Assembly (NCBI GenBank): GCA_937924525.1
Contig: CALDSU010000013.1
Location: 1 to 64,000, forward strand
From: an uncultured Bryobacteraceae bacterium
Lineage (GTDB): Bacteria; Acidobacteriota; Terriglobia; Bryobacterales; Bryobacteraceae
Reading direction: 5' to 3'
DNA length: 64,000 nucleotides
The notes below the pieces were generated by a model, which was not told the origin of the DNA, did not search any database, and was given only the letters and a program-made list of their open reading frames with translations. The translations under genes were made by a program, and so were the position numbers. Below are positions 60,848 through 64,000 of the stretch, piece by piece. The first letter of the stretch is position 1. Every line of letters begins with the position of its first letter.

Positions 60848-62515
60848 ATGCAAACGCAGCCAGACTATCTGAGCGTGCCGCGCCGGGCGCTGGACATCGA
60901 GGATTACATCGACATTCTGCGCCGTCACTGGATGTGGATCATGGGCCCGGCCTTTGCGGGCCTCGTGATAGGGGTGGTGGTGGCGTTTCTCTGGCCGGAC
61001 ACCTACGTGTCCTACGCCGTGATGCGCATCACGCCGGCGTCGGTGCCCGACCGCCTGGTGCCCACCAACTTCCAGGCCGACCTCCGCGAGCGGTTGCAGA
61101 CCATGCACCAGGATGTCACCAGTCGGCAGCGGCTGATCGAAATGATCAAGAAGTACAACCTGTACGCCAAGCAGCAGGAAAAACAGCCCATCGAGGACAT
61201 CGTCGAGGAGATGAGCCGGAGAATCCGGATCATCCCCACGGCGACGGGTGCGGGGACCGGTGGCGGCGCGAAGGGGCCCAGTTCGGCGTTCCGCATCGAA
61301 TTCGCTTACGTCAACCGCATGGACGCCAAGCGCGTCGTGGAGGAAATTGTCAGCGGGTTCACCACCCAAAACGTGATCTCGCGCCGGGAGAAGTCGCGGC
61401 AGGTTTCCGACTTCCTGAACGATGAACTGAAGGCCGCCAAGGACGATCTGGACCGGATCGAAGGCGAGATTACCCAGTTCAAATTGCGCAACGCCGGATC
61501 GCTGCCCGAAGAACTGAATGCGAATCTCCAGATGCAACATGGGATCCAACTGAGTCTGCAAGGCACGACGGACCTGTTGAACCGACTCCAGCAGGACAAG
61601 CTGATCCTCGAGACGCAGGTGCAGAACCTGAAGAACCAGTTGGAGACGGTGGAGACGACCTCGCTGGTGGCCCAGGAGGGATACAAAGGGAACGAGCGGC
61701 TGATGTTGCTCGAACGCCAAGTGAGCGCCCTGGAAAACAAGATCTCCGCGATGAAACAGATCTACCGGCCCCAGCACCCGGATTTGATCGCGGCGATCAC
61801 GCAACTGGAGACGCTGCGAAACGAGCGCGATGCCCTCGCGCGCCTGGAAGAGAAGGAGCGCCAGGAACTTAAGAGCAAGGAACCGCGGCGAGTTATGGAC
61901 GCAGCCGCCCTCGCCCGCCGGCAGGAACTGGAGGCGCAAATCCGCAGCACGCAGGTCCGGATCCACACGATCGAAATGGACATGAAAGAGCGGATGAACC
62001 AGCAGCAAAAGCTGCAAAGCAAGCTCAACGAATTGAGCGCCCGGATCAGCGCGGGTCCGCTCCGCCAGACCGAGTATGTCAAACTCATGCGCGACTACAA
62101 TCTGGCCAAGGCGAAGTATGATGATCTGAATCTGAAGAAGAGCGCCTCGGAAACCGCCAATCGTCTGGAAGACCGGAGCGCGGGCGAAAACCTCGAGGTG
62201 CTCGATCCGGCCAGCCTGCCGGTGAAACCGACCGAACCGAACCGCTGGCTGATCGTGGGCGCGGCGCTAGCGATCGGGTTGATCCTGGGCCTGTTTCTGG
62301 CTGGCGCGCGCGAACTGAAGGACACGACCATGAAGGGCCTCAAGGACGTGCGCGCCTACTCGAACATGAACATCCTCAGCAGCATTCCGCTGCTGGAGAA
62401 CGCACTGCTGGTCCGCCGGAAGCGGCGTCTCACCTGGCTGGCCTGGTCGAGCGCCATGATCCTCGGCGTCGTCGCGATGTCGGGTTCGGTGTACTACTAC
62501 TACATGGGGCGCTGA
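60848..62515 (+). CDS. Chain-length determinant / polysaccharide co-polymerase (Wzc/GumC-like)
   Basis: The 555-residue inner-membrane protein has an N-terminal Wzz domain with a helix near 36-56 (WIMGPAFAGLVIGVVVAFLW), a long periplasmic coiled-coil (residues 190-415: QVQNLKNQLETVE, LERQVSALENKIS, ELEAQIRSTQVRIH), a second helix near 465-487 (IVGAALAIGLILGLFLAG) and an additional C-terminal helix ending YYYYMGR. The Wzc-type kinase is not fused but encoded by the next gene. It controls polymer length and connects to the outer-membrane exporter. Confidence 0.88.
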   Translation: MQTQPDYLSVPRRALDIEDYIDILRRHWMWIMGPAFAGLVIGVVVAFLWPDTYVSYAVMRITPASVPDRLVPTNFQADLRERLQTMHQDVTSRQRLIEMIKKYNLYAKQQEKQPIEDIVEEMSRRIRIIPTATGAGTGGGAKGPSSAFRIEFAYVNRMDAKRVVEEIVSGFTTQNVISRREKSRQVSDFLNDELKAAKDDLDRIEGEITQFKLRNAGSLPEELNANLQMQHGIQLSLQGTTDLLNRLQQDKLILETQVQNLKNQLETVETTSLVAQEGYKGNERLMLLERQVSALENKISAMKQIYRPQHPDLIAAITQLETLRNERDALARLEEKERQELKSKEPRRVMDAAALARRQELEAQIRSTQVRIHTIEMDMKERMNQQQKLQSKLNELSARISAGPLRQTEYVKLMRDYNLAKAKYDDLNLKKSASETANRLEDRSAGENLEVLDPASLPVKPTEPNRWLIVGAALAIGLILGLFLAGARELKDTTMKGLKDVRAYSNMNILSSIPLLENALLVRRKRRLTWLAWSSAMILGVVAMSGSVYYYYMGR

Positions 62516-62547
62516 AGGCGCGCCGCGAAAGGGAGGACCACCGTCTC

Positions 62548-63381
62548 ATGAGCCGAGTTCACGATGCGTTGCGCCGCGCCGGGCAATTGCCGGCGGGCGA
62601 CGGCGAGGGCCTTCCCGCGCCGCTGGCGTCCGCGCCGGTCGCCGAACCTTCGCCGAGACTGGACGGACTGCTGAGCCGGGTGCAGGAGGTTCCGTTCAAC
62701 CCCGCGCCCGAGTCCCACTTGATCGACCTGCACCGCCCCATGGAAACGCCCAGCGAAGAATTTCGCAGCCTGCGCACCCGGCTCAACCACATGCAGACGC
62801 TCCAGCCCATTCACACCGTGGTGGTGACGTCGCCTTCGCCCGCCGAGGGCAAGTCGTTCGTGACCATGAACTTGGCGCTGGCGGAGTCCCACTTGGCCGA
62901 CAACCTGGTGCTCTGCGCCGACTTCGACCTGCGCCGCCCGACCCTGCACAGTCTCTTGCAGGTGGAGCGTGCCCCGGGCATCTCTGATTACCTGCTGGGC
63001 GAGGCGCCGCTGGAGAAGTGCCTCCGGAAGATCGCTGGTTCCAACCTGTATTTCTTCCCCGCCGGCACGGTGGTCAAGAACCCGCTGGAACTGCTCAACC
63101 TGCGCGAGGCCCGGCAGTTGTTTGAGAAGGTGCGGACCGTTTTCAACTGGATGTTCTGTGATTCGCCCCCGCTGCTGTTCTCCGCCGACGCCAACCTGCT
63201 GGCCACCTACGCCGACGGCACGATCCTAGTGGTCCGCATCGGGGCTACGACCATCGACACCATCACCCGGGCGGTGCAATCGCTTTGCGAGAATAACGTG
63301 CTCGGCGTGGTGACCAACGGCGCCCGGGCAGGCGAGTTGTACAGCAAGTACACCTACTATTACTCCCGGCGCGAGGAATGA
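62548..63381 (+). CDS. CpsD/CapB-type bacterial tyrosine kinase
   Basis: This 277-residue cytoplasmic BY-kinase regulates EPS assembly by cycling autophosphorylation. The N-terminal 60 residues are a variable region and the ATPase core runs from about 90: VVVTSPSPAEGKSFVTMNLA (Walker A), LCADFDLRRPTLHS (Walker A'), WMFCDSPPLL (Walker B). The C-terminal tyrosine cluster YSKYTYYYSR is the autophosphorylation tail. As in Gram-positive bacteria the kinase is a separate protein activated by its membrane partner, encoded just upstream. Confidence 0.88.
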   Translation: MSRVHDALRRAGQLPAGDGEGLPAPLASAPVAEPSPRLDGLLSRVQEVPFNPAPESHLIDLHRPMETPSEEFRSLRTRLNHMQTLQPIHTVVVTSPSPAEGKSFVTMNLALAESHLADNLVLCADFDLRRPTLHSLLQVERAPGISDYLLGEAPLEKCLRKIAGSNLYFFPAGTVVKNPLELLNLREARQLFEKVRTVFNWMFCDSPPLLFSADANLLATYADGTILVVRIGATTIDTITRAVQSLCENNVLGVVTNGARAGELYSKYTYYYSRREE

Positions 63382-63401
63382 TTCAGCGCCCCGCGAAAAA
63401 C

Positions 63402-63483
63402 TGCAAGTGAGTTGCTAAATTCCGCTTGACATGAGCCGCGTCCGGCTTTACACTGCATTCCAGGAACATGCAACTCACTTGCA
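63402..63483. repeat. 14-bp perfect inverted repeats flanking the TonB-receptor promoter
   Basis: TGCAAGTGAGTTGC (63402-63415) and its exact complement GCAACTCACTTGCA (63470-63483) enclose 54 bases that hold the promoter and start of the TonB-dependent receptor. Inversion of the enclosed segment would turn the promoter toward the CpsD gene end and away from the receptor. An operator or mRNA stem are alternatives. Confidence 0.85.
63426..63454 (+). promoter_or_regulatory. Sigma-70 promoter of the TonB-dependent receptor
   Basis: Perfect TTGACA (63426-63431), 17 bases, then TACACT (63449-63454, four of six to TATAAT). Transcription should begin near 63461, only about 7 bases before the ATG, giving an almost leaderless mRNA. 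Confidence 0.7.
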
Positions 63484-64000
63484 TAAACAAGGCGCTGCGC
63501 GGAGGTCTCCTGCTGGCGGCCGCGGCGGCGGCGCAGACGCCGCGGGGCGAGATCGCGGGACGCGTCGCCGACCCTTCCGGGGCTGTCATCCCGAACGCCT
63601 TGGTGCGCCTGGAGTACCGGGCCACCGGGCTGGAAACCCGCGCCCGCGCCGCCGGCGACGGCTCCTTCCGCTTCGCGGAGCCCCCGGCCGGCGACTACAC
63701 GCTGGAAGTCACCCAGACCGGGTTCGCGCCGGGGCGGCGTTCTTTCCGGCTGCGTCCCGGCGAGACGGTTTCTTTTGACATAGAGTTGCACCCGGCCACC
63801 ATCGCCGAAGAGGTGCGGGTCTCCGCCGGGCAGATCGCCGGCACGCCCGAGCATCTGGAGCGGCTGCCCGGCTCCATCACCGTGCTCAGCTCCGCCGCCC
63901 TGACCGAAGCCCGTGTCTTCACGACGGAAGAGGCGCTCCGGAAGGTGCCGGGCGTCCACGCCCGCGCCGAGGAAGGCTTCGGCCTCCGTCCCAACATCGG
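63468..64000 (+). CDS. TonB-dependent receptor with N-terminal carboxypeptidase-like domain (partial)
   Basis: The gene runs off the end of the window; 177 complete codons are visible. Residues 1-25 are a signal peptide (LRGGLLLAAAAAAQTP), followed by a carboxypeptidase regulatory-like domain (GEIAGRVADPSGAVIPNALV, GSFRFAEPPAGDYTLEVTQTG) and then the start of a plug domain (LERLPGSITVLSSAALTEAR, TEEALRKVPGVHAR). This is the Oar/TonB-receptor design that is heavily expanded in Acidobacteria, usually importing oligosaccharides or siderophores. Its start codon overlaps an inverted repeat that brackets its promoter. The EPS operon ends 86 bases upstream. Confidence 0.85.
   Translation, partial: MQLTCINKALRGGLLLAAAAAAQTPRGEIAGRVADPSGAVIPNALVRLEYRATGLETRARAAGDGSFRFAEPPAGDYTLEVTQTGFAPGRRSFRLRPGETVSFDIELHPATIAEEVRVSAGQIAGTPEHLERLPGSITVLSSAALTEARVFTTEEALRKVPGVHARAEEGFGLRPNI

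Overview
The window is a GC-rich bacterial chromosome segment that most resembles an Acidobacteriota genome of the Bryobacterales/Solibacteres type. The lineage call is an inference from gene content: a VWFA-related protein of acidobacterial type, paired DUF1501 and cytochrome-c/DUF1549/DUF1553 genes, a TonB-dependent receptor with an N-terminal carboxypeptidase-like domain, a PEP-CTERM protein, many Tat/Sec-exported TIM-barrel and amidohydrolase-type enzymes, the futalosine menaquinone gene mqnC, and quinol-type nitric oxide reductase. No rRNA or other phylogenetic marker is present apart from argS and one tRNA.

Layout. 1-7765: a type I-G (formerly I-U) CRISPR effector operon, cas3-csx17-csb1-csb2, with no adaptation genes and no array in view. 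It ends against a decayed AbiEi-like fragment and a tRNA-Pro(CGG). 8080-27144: ordinary metabolic and exported genes: thiolase, alkaline phosphatase with a His-rich partner, an exported SelA-like PLP protein, an FHA-GAF-PP2C phosphatase, a PEP-CTERM protein, the DUF1501/DUF1553 pair, a histidine kinase, a lipoprotein, M24 peptidase, accB-accC and a sugar isomerase-like lipoprotein. 27172-28571: a DksA/TraR zinc finger and mqnC.

28607-39171 is the most unusual part. A complete SctV/FlhA-family export-gate protein stands without any other recognisable type III secretion apparatus gene. Around it are two glycine-rich secreted-substrate-like proteins with similar C-termini, each followed by a SycD/LcrH-like TPR protein. 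Further on come small unknown proteins, an FHA protein with a C-terminal membrane anchor, three tandem DUF4384 paralogues ending in a shared HR dipeptide, and a caspase-PEGA-TPR protein coupled by an ATGA overlap. A two-block motif, GCAAC-N16/17-CGATAA, lies upstream of three genes in this locus and looks like a shared alternative-sigma promoter. I propose a specialised or reduced type III-like export system wired to FHA and caspase proteins.

39221-51867: FmdB-like zinc ribbon, a protoglobin divergent from an HxlR regulator, a glycosyltransferase, amidohydrolase, peroxiredoxin, MgtE, VWFA protein, PPC-domain protein, a broken membrane-protein gene, a small CXXCH protein and argS. 51868-56283 is a decay-prone stretch: sulfatase remnant, OLD-like ATPase/TOPRIM protein, GH28 enzyme and GNAT remnant. 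56432-60023: HpcH aldolase, qNor and an EVE protein. 60165-63381: an exopolysaccharide export operon (Wza-like, Wzc/GumC-like, CpsD-like kinase). The window ends inside a TonB-dependent receptor gene whose promoter lies between 14-bp perfect inverted repeats, a possible invertible switch.
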